The notes under the pieces were generated by a model. The model saw only the letters and a program-made list of their open reading frames with translations. It was not told the origin of the DNA and did not search any database. Of a stretch of DNA of 64,000 nt, positions 16,180-26,014 are shown piece after piece. Within the stretch, counting starts at the first letter, position 1, and the number at the start of each line of letters is the position of its first letter. The translations under genes were made by a program, and so were the position numbers. The DNA is from Sinorhizobium sp. RAC02 (GTDB lineage: Bacteria > Pseudomonadota > Alphaproteobacteria > Rhizobiales > Rhizobiaceae), in the NCBI RefSeq assembly GCF_001713395.1, contig NZ_CP016452.1, positions 434,001 to 498,000 on the forward strand, written 5' to 3'.

Positions 16180-18630
16180 ATGACCGAGAAACTCGTCATC
16201 ATCGGCAATGGCATGGCGCCGGGGCGCATGCTGGAGCATCTGCTGGAGAAGGCGCCCGAGCACTATCAGGTGACCATCTTCAACGCCGAGCCGCGCGTCA
16301 ACTACGACCGCATCATGCTTTCGCCGGTGCTTTCCGGCGAGAAGGACTACGAGCAGATCATCATCCACGGTGACGGCTGGTACATCAAACACGGCATCAC
16401 GCTCTACAAGGGCCACCGGATCGTCGCCATCGACCGCGATGCCAAGACCGTGACGTCCGATCACGGCGTGACGGAGAGCTACGACAAGCTGGTGATCGCC
16501 ACCGGATCCGTGCCGTTCATCATCCCGGTGCCCGGCAACACGCTGCCCGGCGTCATCACCTATCGCGACCTTGATGACGTGCAGGCCATGCTGCTAGCCG
16601 CCCAGTCACGCGAAAAGGCCGTTGTCATCGGCGGCGGCCTGCTCGGCCTCGAAGCCGCCGCCGGTCTTGCCGGTCGCGGCATGGATGTGACAGTTCTCCA
16701 TGTCATGCCGACGCTGATGGACCGCCAGCTCGACCCCGCCGCCGGTTATCTCCTGCAGAAGGAGCTGGAAGGGCGCGGCATCAAGATCATCTGCAAGGCC
16801 AACACCAAGGCAATCGTCGGCAATGGCAGGGTCGAGGGCATCGAACTGGACGATGGCCGCATCATCCCCGCGACGCTCGTCGTCATGGCCGTCGGCATCC
16901 GCCCGAGCGTCGGGCTCGCCAAGGAAGCGGGCCTCGCCGTCAACCGCGGCATCGTCGTCGATAACGGCATGCAGACCTCCGACGGCAGCATTCTGGCGCT
17001 CGGCGAATGTGCCGAAGTGGCGGGCCAGGTCTACGGCCTTGTTGCGCCGCTCTATGAAATGGCTCGTGTCGCTGCGTCCCACCTCGCCGGCGAGCGCAGT
17101 GCAGCCTTTGTTCACTCCGATACGCCGACGAAACTCAAGGTCACCGGCATCGAGTTGTTCTCGCTCGGGGATTTCGCCGACGGTGACGACCGCGAGGAGA
17201 TCGTGCTGCGCGATGCCTCGGCCGGCGTCTACAAGCGGCTGGTGCTGAAGGAAAACCGCATCATCGGCACGGTGCTTTACGGGGAAACCTCGGATGGCGC
17301 CTGGTTCAACGATCTCAAGAAAAAGGCCGTCGACATCGCAGAGATGCGCGAGACGTTGATCTTCGGCCAGGCCTATCAGGGGGGCGCACCGCTGGACCCT
17401 ATGGCGGCCGTTGCAGCCTTGCCGGATGATGCGGAAATCTGCGGCTGCAACGGCGTCTGCAAGGGCAGGATCGTCTCGACCATAACGGACAAGGGCCTGA
17501 CGTCGCTCGACGACGTGCGCGCCCACACCAAGGCATCCGCCTCCTGCGGCTCCTGCACCGGCCTCGTCGAGCAACTGATGACGCTGACGCTTGGGGAAAG
17601 CTACAACCCTGCGGCCGTCCAGCCGATGTGCGGCTGCACCGATCTCGGCCATGACGACGTGCGCCGCCTGATCAAGGCGAAAGGGCTGAAGACCATTCCT
17701 GCCGTCATGCAGGAACTGGAATGGAAAACGTCCTGCGGCTGCGCCAAATGCCGGCCGGCCCTCAACTACTACCTCGTCTGCGACTGGCCGGACGAATATG
17801 CCGACGACTACCAGTCGCGCTTCATCAACGAGCGCGTGCACGCCAACATCCAGAAGGACGGCACCTATTCCGTCGTGCCGCGCATGTGGGGCGGGGTCAC
17901 CAATGCGGGCGAACTGCGCGCTATCGCCGACGTGGTCGACAAGTTCGAGATCCCGCTGGTCAAGGTGACGGGCGGCCAGCGCATCGATCTGCTCGGCATC
18001 GAGAAGGAGGACCTGCCCGCCGTCTGGGCCGATCTCGGCAAGGCCGGTTTCGTTTCGGGCCAGGCCTATGCCAAGGGCCTGCGCACAGTGAAGACCTGTG
18101 TCGGCTCCGACTGGTGCCGCTTCGGCACGCAGGATTCCACCGGCCTCGGCATCAAGATCGAGAAGTTCATGTGGGGTTCGTGGACGCCGGCCAAGCTGAA
18201 GCTGGCGGTCTCCGGCTGTCCGCGCAACTGCGCCGAGGCGACCTGCAAGGACATTGGCGTCATCTGCGTCGACAGCGGTTTCGAGATCCATTTTGCCGGT
18301 GCCGCCGGCCTCGACATCAAGGGCACGGAGGTGCTCGGCCTCGTGAGAACGGAGGACGAGGCGATGGAGCACATCGTGGCACTGACACAGATGTATCGCG
18401 AGCAGGCGCGTTATCTCGAGCGTATCTACAAATGGGTAAAACGCATCGGTCTCGAGGAAATCCGCCGCCAGATCATCGGCGATGCGGACAAGCGCAAGGC
18501 CTATTACGAGCGTTTCGTCTTCTCCCAGAAGTTCGCCCAGGTCGACCCCTGGTCGGAGCGTGTCTCCGGCAAGGACAAACACGAGTTCAAGCCGATGGCG
18601 ACGGTCGGCTACAATCAGGCTGCGGAGTAA
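16180..18630 (+). CDS. nirB: NirB, assimilatory NAD(P)H nitrite reductase large subunit
   Basis: The 816-residue protein has an N-terminal FAD/NAD(P)H domain (LVIIGNGMAPGRMLEHL; VVIGGGLLGLEAAAGLAGRG), one or two BFD-like [2Fe-2S] modules (CGCNGVCKGRIVS with CGSC; then CGCTDLG and CGCAKC), and the siroheme/[4Fe-4S] sulfite-nitrite reductase domain with TCVGSDWCRFGTQDS and SGCPRNCAEATCKDIG. It reduces nitrite to ammonium in the cytoplasm with NirD as partner. It needs siroheme, whose synthesis gene at the end of this operon is broken. Confidence 0.96.
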   Translation: MTEKLVIIGNGMAPGRMLEHLLEKAPEHYQVTIFNAEPRVNYDRIMLSPVLSGEKDYEQIIIHGDGWYIKHGITLYKGHRIVAIDRDAKTVTSDHGVTESYDKLVIATGSVPFIIPVPGNTLPGVITYRDLDDVQAMLLAAQSREKAVVIGGGLLGLEAAAGLAGRGMDVTVLHVMPTLMDRQLDPAAGYLLQKELEGRGIKIICKANTKAIVGNGRVEGIELDDGRIIPATLVVMAVGIRPSVGLAKEAGLAVNRGIVVDNGMQTSDGSILALGECAEVAGQVYGLVAPLYEMARVAASHLAGERSAAFVHSDTPTKLKVTGIELFSLGDFADGDDREEIVLRDASAGVYKRLVLKENRIIGTVLYGETSDGAWFNDLKKKAVDIAEMRETLIFGQAYQGGAPLDPMAAVAALPDDAEICGCNGVCKGRIVSTITDKGLTSLDDVRAHTKASASCGSCTGLVEQLMTLTLGESYNPAAVQPMCGCTDLGHDDVRRLIKAKGLKTIPAVMQELEWKTSCGCAKCRPALNYYLVCDWPDEYADDYQSRFINERVHANIQKDGTYSVVPRMWGGVTNAGELRAIADVVDKFEIPLVKVTGGQRIDLLGIEKEDLPAVWADLGKAGFVSGQAYAKGLRTVKTCVGSDWCRFGTQDSTGLGIKIEKFMWGSWTPAKLKLAVSGCPRNCAEATCKDIGVICVDSGFEIHFAGAAGLDIKGTEVLGLVRTEDEAMEHIVALTQMYREQARYLERIYKWVKRIGLEEIRRQIIGDADKRKAYYERFVFSQKFAQVDPWSERVSGKDKHEFKPMATVGYNQAAE

Positions 18631-18632
18631 AC

Positions 18633-18968
18633 ATGGACAGGACCTGGATCGCCATCGGCACCATCGCCGATATTCCGCTGCGCGGCGCCCGCTGCGTGAA
18701 GACACCACAAGGCAAGGTCGCCGTCTTCCGCACCGCGGAAAACGAGGTGTTCGCCATCGAGGATCATTGCCCGCACAAAGGCGGGCCGCTCTCGCAGGGC
18801 ATCGTACACGCGAAGGCGGTCACCTGCCCGCTGCACAACTGGGTGATTTCGCTCGAAACCGGCAAGGCCCTTGGTGCGGACGAGGGGGTGGTGAAGACCA
18901 TTCCGCTGCGCAACGACGATGGCGCGCTGTTCATCGCGCTCGAAAGCCTGATGATGGCGGCCGAATAG
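18633..18968 (+). CDS. nirD: NirD, nitrite reductase small subunit (Rieske-like)
   Basis: The 111-residue protein has a Rieske fold with both cluster motifs intact: CPHKGGPLSQG and CPLHNW. Many assimilatory NirD proteins lack these ligands, so this one probably binds a [2Fe-2S] cluster. It partners NirB in nitrite reduction. It starts two bases after the nirB stop and ends one base before nasA. Confidence 0.93.
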   Translation: MDRTWIAIGTIADIPLRGARCVKTPQGKVAVFRTAENEVFAIEDHCPHKGGPLSQGIVHAKAVTCPLHNWVISLETGKALGADEGVVKTIPLRNDDGALFIALESLMMAAE

Positions 18969-18969
18969 G

Positions 18970-21627
18970 ATGGAAAAGCCGGTCAAGACAACCTGCCCCT
19001 ATTGCGGCGTCGGCTGCGGGGTCATCGCGACGATTGACGAAGTCGGTACCGTCTCCGTCAAAGGCGATCCGGACCATCCTTCGAATTACGGCCGGCTCTG
19101 CTCGAAGGGTGCGGCGCTGGCCGAGACGATCGACCTCGATGGCCGCCTGCTGCATCCGCAGATCGATGGCTGGCGTGCCGGGTGGAACGAGGCGCTCGAC
19201 CTTGTCGCCAAAAAATTCTCGCAAGCCATTGTCGAGCACGGGCCGGATTCGGTCGCCTTCTACGTCTCCGGTCAGTTGCTGACCGAAGACTATTACGTCG
19301 CCAACAAGCTGATGAAGGGGTTTATCGGCTCGGCGAATATCGACACCAATTCGCGGCTCTGCATGTCCTCCTCCGTCGCCGGCCACCGCCGGGCCTTCGG
19401 TTCGGACACGGTGCCGGGAACCTACGAGGATCTGGAGCTTGCCGATCTGGTCATCCTGACCGGCTCGAACCTCGCCTGGTGCCATCCCGTGCTTTACCAG
19501 CGGCTGGCGGCAGCCAAGGCCAGGCGGCCGGGGATGAAGGTGGTCGTCATCGATCCGCGCCGCACCATGACGGCCGATCTCGCCGACCTGCATCTGGCCC
19601 TTCGCCCCGATACGGATGTGGCGCTCTTCGTCGGCCTTTTTACGCATCTGGTGGCAAACAATGCTGTCGATCAGAACTATGTCGCCGCGCATACGACGGG
19701 TTTTGCCGAAACCTTTGCCGCCGCTTCGAACGTGTCTTTTGCCGACGTGCTGGAGCAGACCGGTCTTCCGGCCATGCAACTCCGCGAGTTCTATCGCCTT
19801 TTCACGACGACGGAAAAGGTCGTGACCTGCTACAGCCAGGGCGTCAACCAGTCGTCCTCTGGCACCGACAAGGTCAACACCATTCTCAACTGCCATCTCG
19901 CCACCGGCCGCATCGGCCGGCCGGGCATGGGGCCGTTTTCGCTAACCGGCCAGCCGAACGCCATGGGCGGGCGCGAGGTCGGCGGGCTTGCCAATATGCT
20001 TGCCGCCCATATGGCGATTGAAAGTGCAACGGATCGCGACCGCGTCCAGCGCTTCTGGCAATCGCCGACGATTGCCGACAAGCCGGGGCTGAAGGCGGTG
20101 GATTTGTTTCAGGCCGTGGCGGAGGGGCGCATCAAGGCGCTCTGGATCATGGCGACGAACCCTGTCGTCTCGATGCCGGATGCCGATGCCGTCGAAGCGG
20201 CGCTCAAGGCCTGTCCCTTCGTCGTCGTCTCCGACATCCTGAAGGACACGGATACGACCCGTCACGCCGATGTGCTGCTTCCTTCGCTTGGCTGGGGGGA
20301 GAAAGACGGCACGGTCACCAATTCGGAACGGCGCATCTCCCGCCAGCGCAATTTCCTCGATGCGCCGGGTGAGGCGAGGGCAGACTGGTGGCAGCTTGCC
20401 GAGGTTGGCCGGCGCCTCGGTTTCAAGGATGCCTTTGACTACGGTTCGCCCACACGGATCTTCCGGGAGCACGCGGCACTTTCGGCTTTCGAGAATGCCG
20501 GCCAACGCGACTTCGATATCGGCGCCTGCAGCGAATTGGAGGGCCAGGCTTACGATACGCTTCCCCCTTTCCAATGGCCGCAACCCGCCGGCAGCGAGCC
20601 CGCAGAGCACCGCTTTTTCGCCGATGGCGGTTTCTATCATGCGGACGGCAAGGCCCGGTTCATTGCCATCGAGCCGGTTGCCTGCGATCGCACCGATACG
20701 GCCTACCCCTTCACGCTGAACACGGGCCGCATCCGCGACCAGTGGCATACGATGACCCGCACGGGAAAAAGCGCGCGTCTCTCTACCCATATCGCCGAAC
20801 CCTTTGCCGAACTGCATCCACGCGATGCAATGGAGATTGGTGTTGGCAATGCCGGTCTCGTCGAAATCGAGAGCCCCCGGGGCAAGGTGATCGTGCGCGC
20901 GCTGATCACGGAGCGCCAGGCACGCGGCAGCATCTTCGTGCCGATGCACTGGAACGACCAGTTTTCGGCGCAGGCCCGCATCGACGTGCTGGTGCCGCCT
21001 ATCGTGGACAGCATCTCCGGCCAGCCGGCGTCGAAAAACGTCGCCGTGGCAGCGCGCCGGTTCAAGGCGGCGCACTATGGCTTCGCCGTCTCGCAGGCCA
21101 AGCCGAAGGGGCTTGATGCCAGCTATTGGGCATTGGCGAAGGCGGAGGGCAGCTGGCGGGTGGAGCTTGCCTTTGATCGACCGGTCGAGGATTGGAGCGC
21201 CTGGTGCCGCCGCACCTTCGTGGTGTCGGGTGGCGTCGAGCCGCTCGGTTACGTCGATCGGCAGACCGGCGATCTCCGGCTTGCCTTCTTTGACGGGCCG
21301 CACCTGCGCGCCGCCCTTTTTCTCGCCCGCGAACCGGTCGCCGTCGCCCGAAACTGGGCGATCGCGCAAGTGATGGCCGAGCACACCAACCTGCGCAAGC
21401 GCTTTGCCCTGGTCGCCGGCCGGCCTGGCGCCGACAAGCCGGATCCCGGCGCGACCGTCTGCGCCTGCTTTGGCGTCGGGGTCAACCAGATTGTCGCCGC
21501 TGTGCGCGGCGGCAGCCACAGTGTCGAAACCGTCGGCAAGCAACTCAATGCCGGAACCAATTGCGGCTCCTGCCGCGCCGAAATCAAGGGGATCATCGAT
21601 GGATGTCTTGCCGCAGCCGCGGAATGA
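18970..21627 (+). CDS. nasA: NasA, assimilatory nitrate reductase catalytic subunit
   Basis: The 885-residue molybdoenzyme begins with the [4Fe-4S] site TCPYCGVGCGV and LCSKG, continues with bis-MGD binding domains (VILTGSNLAWCHP; GRPGMGPFSLTGQPNAMGGREVGG), a molydopterin dinucleotide-binding C-terminal domain (FTLNTGRIRDQWHTMTRTGK), and ends with a BFD-like [2Fe-2S] module (VCACFGVGVNQI, NCGSCRAEI). It reduces nitrate to nitrite in the cytoplasm. No signal peptide is present, which separates it from NapA. Its end overlaps cysG by 29 bases. Confidence 0.96.
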   Translation: MEKPVKTTCPYCGVGCGVIATIDEVGTVSVKGDPDHPSNYGRLCSKGAALAETIDLDGRLLHPQIDGWRAGWNEALDLVAKKFSQAIVEHGPDSVAFYVSGQLLTEDYYVANKLMKGFIGSANIDTNSRLCMSSSVAGHRRAFGSDTVPGTYEDLELADLVILTGSNLAWCHPVLYQRLAAAKARRPGMKVVVIDPRRTMTADLADLHLALRPDTDVALFVGLFTHLVANNAVDQNYVAAHTTGFAETFAAASNVSFADVLEQTGLPAMQLREFYRLFTTTEKVVTCYSQGVNQSSSGTDKVNTILNCHLATGRIGRPGMGPFSLTGQPNAMGGREVGGLANMLAAHMAIESATDRDRVQRFWQSPTIADKPGLKAVDLFQAVAEGRIKALWIMATNPVVSMPDADAVEAALKACPFVVVSDILKDTDTTRHADVLLPSLGWGEKDGTVTNSERRISRQRNFLDAPGEARADWWQLAEVGRRLGFKDAFDYGSPTRIFREHAALSAFENAGQRDFDIGACSELEGQAYDTLPPFQWPQPAGSEPAEHRFFADGGFYHADGKARFIAIEPVACDRTDTAYPFTLNTGRIRDQWHTMTRTGKSARLSTHIAEPFAELHPRDAMEIGVGNAGLVEIESPRGKVIVRALITERQARGSIFVPMHWNDQFSAQARIDVLVPPIVDSISGQPASKNVAVAARRFKAAHYGFAVSQAKPKGLDASYWALAKAEGSWRVELAFDRPVEDWSAWCRRTFVVSGGVEPLGYVDRQTGDLRLAFFDGPHLRAALFLAREPVAVARNWAIAQVMAEHTNLRKRFALVAGRPGADKPDPGATVCACFGVGVNQIVAAVRGGSHSVETVGKQLNAGTNCGSCRAEIKGIIDGCLAAAAE

Positions 21628-22921
21628 TGGACCGCCGCGCATGGAGCCGCTCGCCAAGCTCCCGGTGTTCTGGGCGCTGGAAGGAAAGCGCGTCGTCGTT
21701 GCCGGCGGTTCGGATGCCGCCGCCTGGAAAGCGGAACTGCTCGCCGCCAGCGGCGCGCATGTCGATGTCTATGCGGAAGCGTTCGACGAGGCGTTCGAAA
21801 TTCTGCTCTCCCGCGAACCAGAACACCCTGCAGCAAAATTTACAACGCATCGGCGTCGTTGGGCGCCGGATGATCTTGGCGGCGCCTCGCTCGCTATCGC
21901 CGACTGCGAGGATGAAGCAGATGCGCGGGCCTTCTCCGATGCCGCACGCGCAGCTGGCGTGCCGGCCAACGTGATCGACAAGCCGGAATTCTGTCAGTTC
22001 CAGTTCGGCTCCATCGTCAACCGCTCGCCGGTCGTCATCGCGATCTCGACGGATGGCGCAGCCCCGATCCTGGCACAGACCATCCGCCGCAAGATCGAGG
22101 CGCTGTTGCCGCGCAGCCTGAAAAGCTGGGCGACACTGGCGCAGTCGCTACGGGACGCCGTCAACCGGCGTCTTGCAACCGGTCAACAGCGCCGCGCCTT
22201 CTGGGAGCGCTTTTCCGATCTTGCTTTCGCAACGACGGATACGCCGGAGGAGGGCGTAGGCGGGGTGCTTCTTGCTGATGCCGAAAGGCTCGCGGAAGCC
22301 CCCGCCATCGGCTCCGTCACGCTGGTCGGCGCCGGCCCGGGCGATGCCGAGCTTCTGACCATCAAGGCCGTGCGCGCCTTGCAGGCCGCCGATGTCATCC
22401 TCTTTGATGATCTTGTGTCGGCGGAGGTTCTGGAACTCGCCCGGCGCGAGGCGACGCGCATGCGGATGGGCAGGCAAAACAGAGGGGCACGCTACCGGCC
22501 GGCGGACGTTGGCGACATGCTGGCCAAGCTCGCCAAGGCGGGAAAGCGCGTCGTCTGTTTGACGCCCGGCGATCCGATGATGTTCAGCGGTGCCGGCGAG
22601 GTGATGGCGCACCTTGGCCGCGAAAACATTCCTGTCCATGTCGTTCCCGGCATCCCCGTCGCCACACCCCGACCAGCCTTGGTCGGCCGGCGGTACCACC
22701 CTCGATCAGGCAGTGCCGCCAGCTATGGTGAAAGCGGCGGTGCCGTCGCTCGCACAGGCGATCACGATATGCCCATAGGGTTCGCGCCACTCGCTGTGGA
22801 TATGGGTGTTCTGCTCCAGATCGAGGCTCGCGCTCACCTCAATACCGTCCTGCCGGAACGCGACTGGCTGGCCGTTCACCGTCAACCAGAGCAGCGGGGT
22901 CTGGCTTTGCGCCCGTATTGA
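21599..22921 (+). pseudogene. cysG: Truncated siroheme synthase (CysG-type): methyltransferase domain cut off
   Basis: The N-terminal precorrin-2 dehydrogenase/ferrochelatase domain is present (RVVVAGGSDAAAWKAELLAA, then CQFQFGSIVNRSPVVIAIST). The uroporphyrinogen-III methyltransferase domain begins normally (VTLVGAGPGDAELLTIKAVR, LTPGDPMMFSGAGE) but homology stops at VPGI near 22655. Beyond this the frame runs about 85 codons of unrelated sequence opposite the amidase gene to a stop at 22921. The usual TAA-LG-LTHRD and VTGH segments (roughly the last 100 residues) are found in no frame, so this is a breakpoint and not a frameshift. An AAGGGG site supports ATG 21599. Methylation of uroporphyrinogen III by this copy should be lost. 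Confidence 0.82.
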
Positions 22922-24709
22922 CAGCCGTTGGCGTCCGGGGCCATCGGGCACGACGGAGGCGTCGAGGCTGAGGCCCGACGTTTCCGACACGTTCGTTGAA
23001 GCAGAGTTGGGCGCCTCCAAAAGCTCGGGCGTTCGCGCCGGCGTTTCGCGATAGGTGCCGGTCTGCTCGAAGGCGCAGGCATAGCCCAGCAATGCCGTGT
23101 CGTCCCAGGCCCGGCCGGCAAAGGTCAGCCCGGCCGGCATTGCGATATCGGCCAGCATTCCCATCGGAACGGTCACCGTTGGAATACCCAGATGGCGGAT
23201 CGCGAGATTGCCGTTGGCGACCCAGGTGCCGTTCCGCCAGGCGAGATCCGCCGAAGCAGGGTTCACATCGGCATCCGCCGGACCGATGTCGGCAACAGCC
23301 GGGAAGATCACCGCATCAAGCCCCAGCCTGTCCATCCAGGCTTCAAAATCGACACGCCGGGTTTCCTCGAGCCCCCTGAAGCCTTCGGCCAGATCGGGAA
23401 TCTCGGTGAAAGAGGCGACGGGATGGTTGCGCAGATGGGCGGCGTAGCCTGAAATACTGTCGTCGAAACCGTAGTACTGGTCGGGCAGGCTGCCTTTCGG
23501 CGCAGGGAAGATGTGGGCGCTATCGACATCGGTCAGTCGCGACAGGTTGGGGTCGGCATTGGCCGCGAGGAAATCGTTCCAGGCCCAAGCCGACAGATCG
23601 ACGATCTCGCGGTGCAGGTAGTCGGGGCTGACAAGGCCGCGCGTCAAAATGGTCGGCGCACCCGGCCGGTCTCCCTCGTAGTTGCTGATGACCGGGAAAT
23701 CGGTGACCACGACCTCGGCGCCGGCTGCCTCGAGCGCTGCCCGTGCCGCCACACAGAGTGCCAGCATCGAGGCACGCGTTTCGATCCGCCGGCCAGTCGC
23801 GCCACCGATACCCACCGTCTCGCCGGTTCCCGCTTCCGGGTCGGCGTTGATATACATTGCCGGTAGGCCGAAGCGCTTGCCCGCAAGGCTCGCCGTCCGG
23901 GCAAGCCCGGCATAGGACTGCGGTCGGATTTCGGAGGCTTTCGGGATCGATACCCAGGTCTGGCGCCGCCACAGATCGCCGCGGCTGTCGGGATCGTCAG
24001 CGACGATGATATCAAGCAGTTCCAGCATGTCCGCCATCAAACGGCTGTGCGGCACCACGACGTCCATGGTCGGCACAAGCGGCCAGTTGCCGCGCACGGA
24101 GATCACGCCGCGGCTTGGCGTGTAGGCGCAGAGCCCATTGTTGGCCGCAGGCGCGCGCCCGCTGGACCAGGTTTCCTCGCCAAGCCCGAAGGCCGCAAAA
24201 CTCGCCGCCGTTGCCGTCCCGGATCCGTTGGACGAGCCCGACCCGAAGGCCGCGGTCAGCCAGTCGGCATTGTAGGGGGATTCCGCGCGCCCGTAGACCC
24301 CGCGCTGCATGCCGCCGTTGGCCATCGGCGGCATGTTCGTCAGCCCGATCAACACGGCACCCGCGGCCCGCAGCCGGGAAATCGCGAAGGCATCCTCAGT
24401 CGCGATCAGGTCGGCAAAGGCCGGTGAACCGGAGGCGACGCTCAGCCCTTTCACCTTGTAGCTGTCCTTGGCGGTATAGGGGATGCCGTCGAGCGGACCG
24501 AGGCTTTCACCGCCCGCCCGCCGCAGGTCCGAAGCCTGCGCTTCGGCGAACATATCGGGATTGAGCACGGGCACGGCGTTGAGGGTGATGCCGTGGCGGT
24601 CGTAGCGTGCAATGCGGTTCAGATAGGCTGCGACCAGAGCGACGCTGGACGTCTCGCCCGACTCGAGTGCTGCGCGCAACGTACCAATCGAAGCTTCGAC
24701 AACCTTCAT
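22706..24709 (-). CDS. Amidase signature family hydrolase with a C-terminal extension
   Basis: The 667-residue protein has the amidase signature core: catalytic Lys in GIPYTAKDSYKVKG (about K81), the glycine/serine-rich AFGSGSSNGSGTATAAS segment and the nucleophile region GLGEETWSSGR (about S183). The core normally ends near residue 500; here a further 100-odd residues form a beta-rich tail (SIRAQSQTPLLWLTVNGQPV). It hydrolyses an unknown amide. The 3' end abuts the cysG breakpoint at about 22655-22706, so this gene or its block may have been brought in by the rearrangement. Confidence 0.85.
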   Translation of the reverse strand: MKVVEASIGTLRAALESGETSSVALVAAYLNRIARYDRHGITLNAVPVLNPDMFAEAQASDLRRAGGESLGPLDGIPYTAKDSYKVKGLSVASGSPAFADLIATEDAFAISRLRAAGAVLIGLTNMPPMANGGMQRGVYGRAESPYNADWLTAAFGSGSSNGSGTATAASFAAFGLGEETWSSGRAPAANNGLCAYTPSRGVISVRGNWPLVPTMDVVVPHSRLMADMLELLDIIVADDPDSRGDLWRRQTWVSIPKASEIRPQSYAGLARTASLAGKRFGLPAMYINADPEAGTGETVGIGGATGRRIETRASMLALCVAARAALEAAGAEVVVTDFPVISNYEGDRPGAPTILTRGLVSPDYLHREIVDLSAWAWNDFLAANADPNLSRLTDVDSAHIFPAPKGSLPDQYYGFDDSISGYAAHLRNHPVASFTEIPDLAEGFRGLEETRRVDFEAWMDRLGLDAVIFPAVADIGPADADVNPASADLAWRNGTWVANGNLAIRHLGIPTVTVPMGMLADIAMPAGLTFAGRAWDDTALLGYACAFEQTGTYRETPARTPELLEAPNSASTNVSETSGLSLDASVVPDGPGRQRLSIRAQSQTPLLWLTVNGQPVAFRQDGIEVSASLDLEQNTHIHSEWREPYGHIVIACASDGTAAFTIAGGTA

Positions 24710-24946
24710 CAGTGCCCTCCCGCACGGGTTTGTGTCACCGCCACGAGCACGACTATGGCCTTCGGCAATGTGACTCGATGGTTGTAGGTCCAGGTTTTTT
24801 CACGGGCAATGTCTCATCTGGGATAGGGACGGATAACCATCTCCGCCGGATTGCGGGTGACAGCACGATTGCATCTGGCGGGATGGTGGGACAATGCTAC
24901 GATCCCGAACGGCCGATCAGCGGCCTCGAAAAGAAAAGGAAGAAGG

Positions 24947-25816
24947 ATGGAGCAGTCCGCCCTGATCGAAATCGGTTTGCCGGCCGCTGTCTTCATCATC
25001 ATGGCCGGTATAGGCCTGACGCTCGCCCCTTCCGATTTCCAACGTGTTGTCATGCGGCCGAAAGCCCTGATCTGGGGCATCGTGGCAGCGCTTCTGCTTC
25101 TTCCCCTGGCGAGCATATCGATTGCGGTGGTTATGGGCCTGCCGTCCGAGATTGCGATCGGCCTGGTCATCGTTGCCGCCTGCCCGATCGGCACGACATC
25201 CAGCCTGTTTTCCTATCTGGGGCGGGGTGACCTGGCGCTGTCGATCGCTTTGAGCGCTCTCGGCTGCCTCGTTGCAATTGCAACGCTGCCGCTGTTTGCG
25301 AATTTCGCGATCGAGCGCTTCAGCGATGGCGATGTTCGTGTCTACCTGCCCGTGCTGCGCACGATCGGCATGATGCTGGTCATCATCCTGCTTCCTGTCA
25401 TTCTCGGCATGTGGGTCCGGCACAAGGTGCCGGCCCTTGCCGCCCGCGCCGAAAAGATGGTTGGCGCCTTTGGCCTTGTGGTGCTGGTGGTCTTGATCGT
25501 CGGCATCGGTATCTCGGTCTACGGCCGATGGGCAGAAATCCTTGTCAGCGCCGGGCCTGCCGTCCTTGTGCTGGTCTTCTGTGGCGTGGCAATCGGCTTT
25601 CTCGGCTCGCGCCTGCTTCGCCTGTCGCCCGCCGAGGCGATGGCGGTGACAACGTCGATCAGCATTCGAAACGCGGCTGTCGGCATGTTGCTGGCAATCA
25701 CCATGATGAATTCGCCGGAAATAGCCGTACCGCCCGCGCTGTTCGGATTGCTGATGTACGCCGTCGGCTTCGGTCTCGTTGCCTATGGTCGCATGACTAT
25801 AAAACCAACCTCTTAA
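24947..25816 (+). CDS. Bile acid:sodium symporter (BASS) family transporter
   Basis: The 289-residue protein has nine to ten membrane helices, a VAACPIGTTSSLFSYLGRGD segment that matches the CP(G/I)G-T-SN signature of BASS transporters, and TTSISIRNAAVGMLLAITMM near the C-terminus. Substrates of the family include pantoate, pyruvate, bile acids and sulfonates. I chose ATG 24947, preceded by an AAGGAAGAAGG ribosome site; the frame is open to 24851 without conserved sequence. It is transcribed divergently from the amidase. Confidence 0.82.
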   Translation: MEQSALIEIGLPAAVFIIMAGIGLTLAPSDFQRVVMRPKALIWGIVAALLLLPLASISIAVVMGLPSEIAIGLVIVAACPIGTTSSLFSYLGRGDLALSIALSALGCLVAIATLPLFANFAIERFSDGDVRVYLPVLRTIGMMLVIILLPVILGMWVRHKVPALAARAEKMVGAFGLVVLVVLIVGIGISVYGRWAEILVSAGPAVLVLVFCGVAIGFLGSRLLRLSPAEAMAVTTSISIRNAAVGMLLAITMMNSPEIAVPPALFGLLMYAVGFGLVAYGRMTIKPTS

Positions 25817-26014
25817 GGGCCTGACGCGTCGGTTTTCAGATCGAAGCCGGTGCTGTCCCCAAACCTTGCTGCCAGGGGCACCGGTAGTGCTCCGCGCCCG
25901 GCTGCGCCCAAACAAGCGTTCGATTCCGCGCTGTGCACGTTTGCCGAAATTCCGCTAGATTGACCGGCCAGCGATTTCATCACACAGTGATGGCACCGCA
26001 GTCGGGAGGTGGTG

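Noticed and set aside
16606..18708. Long antisense frames opposite nirB (700 codons), nasA (571 codons at 19942-21657) and the Opp binding protein (547 codons at 47542-49185).
   Set aside because: They mirror strongly biased high-GC codons of well-supported genes and have no domain features of their own.
22660..22700. CCGACCA/TGGTCGG inverted repeat as an intrinsic terminator for cysG or the amidase gene.
   Set aside because: Neither strand has a T-run after the stem, and it overlaps the coding breakpoint.
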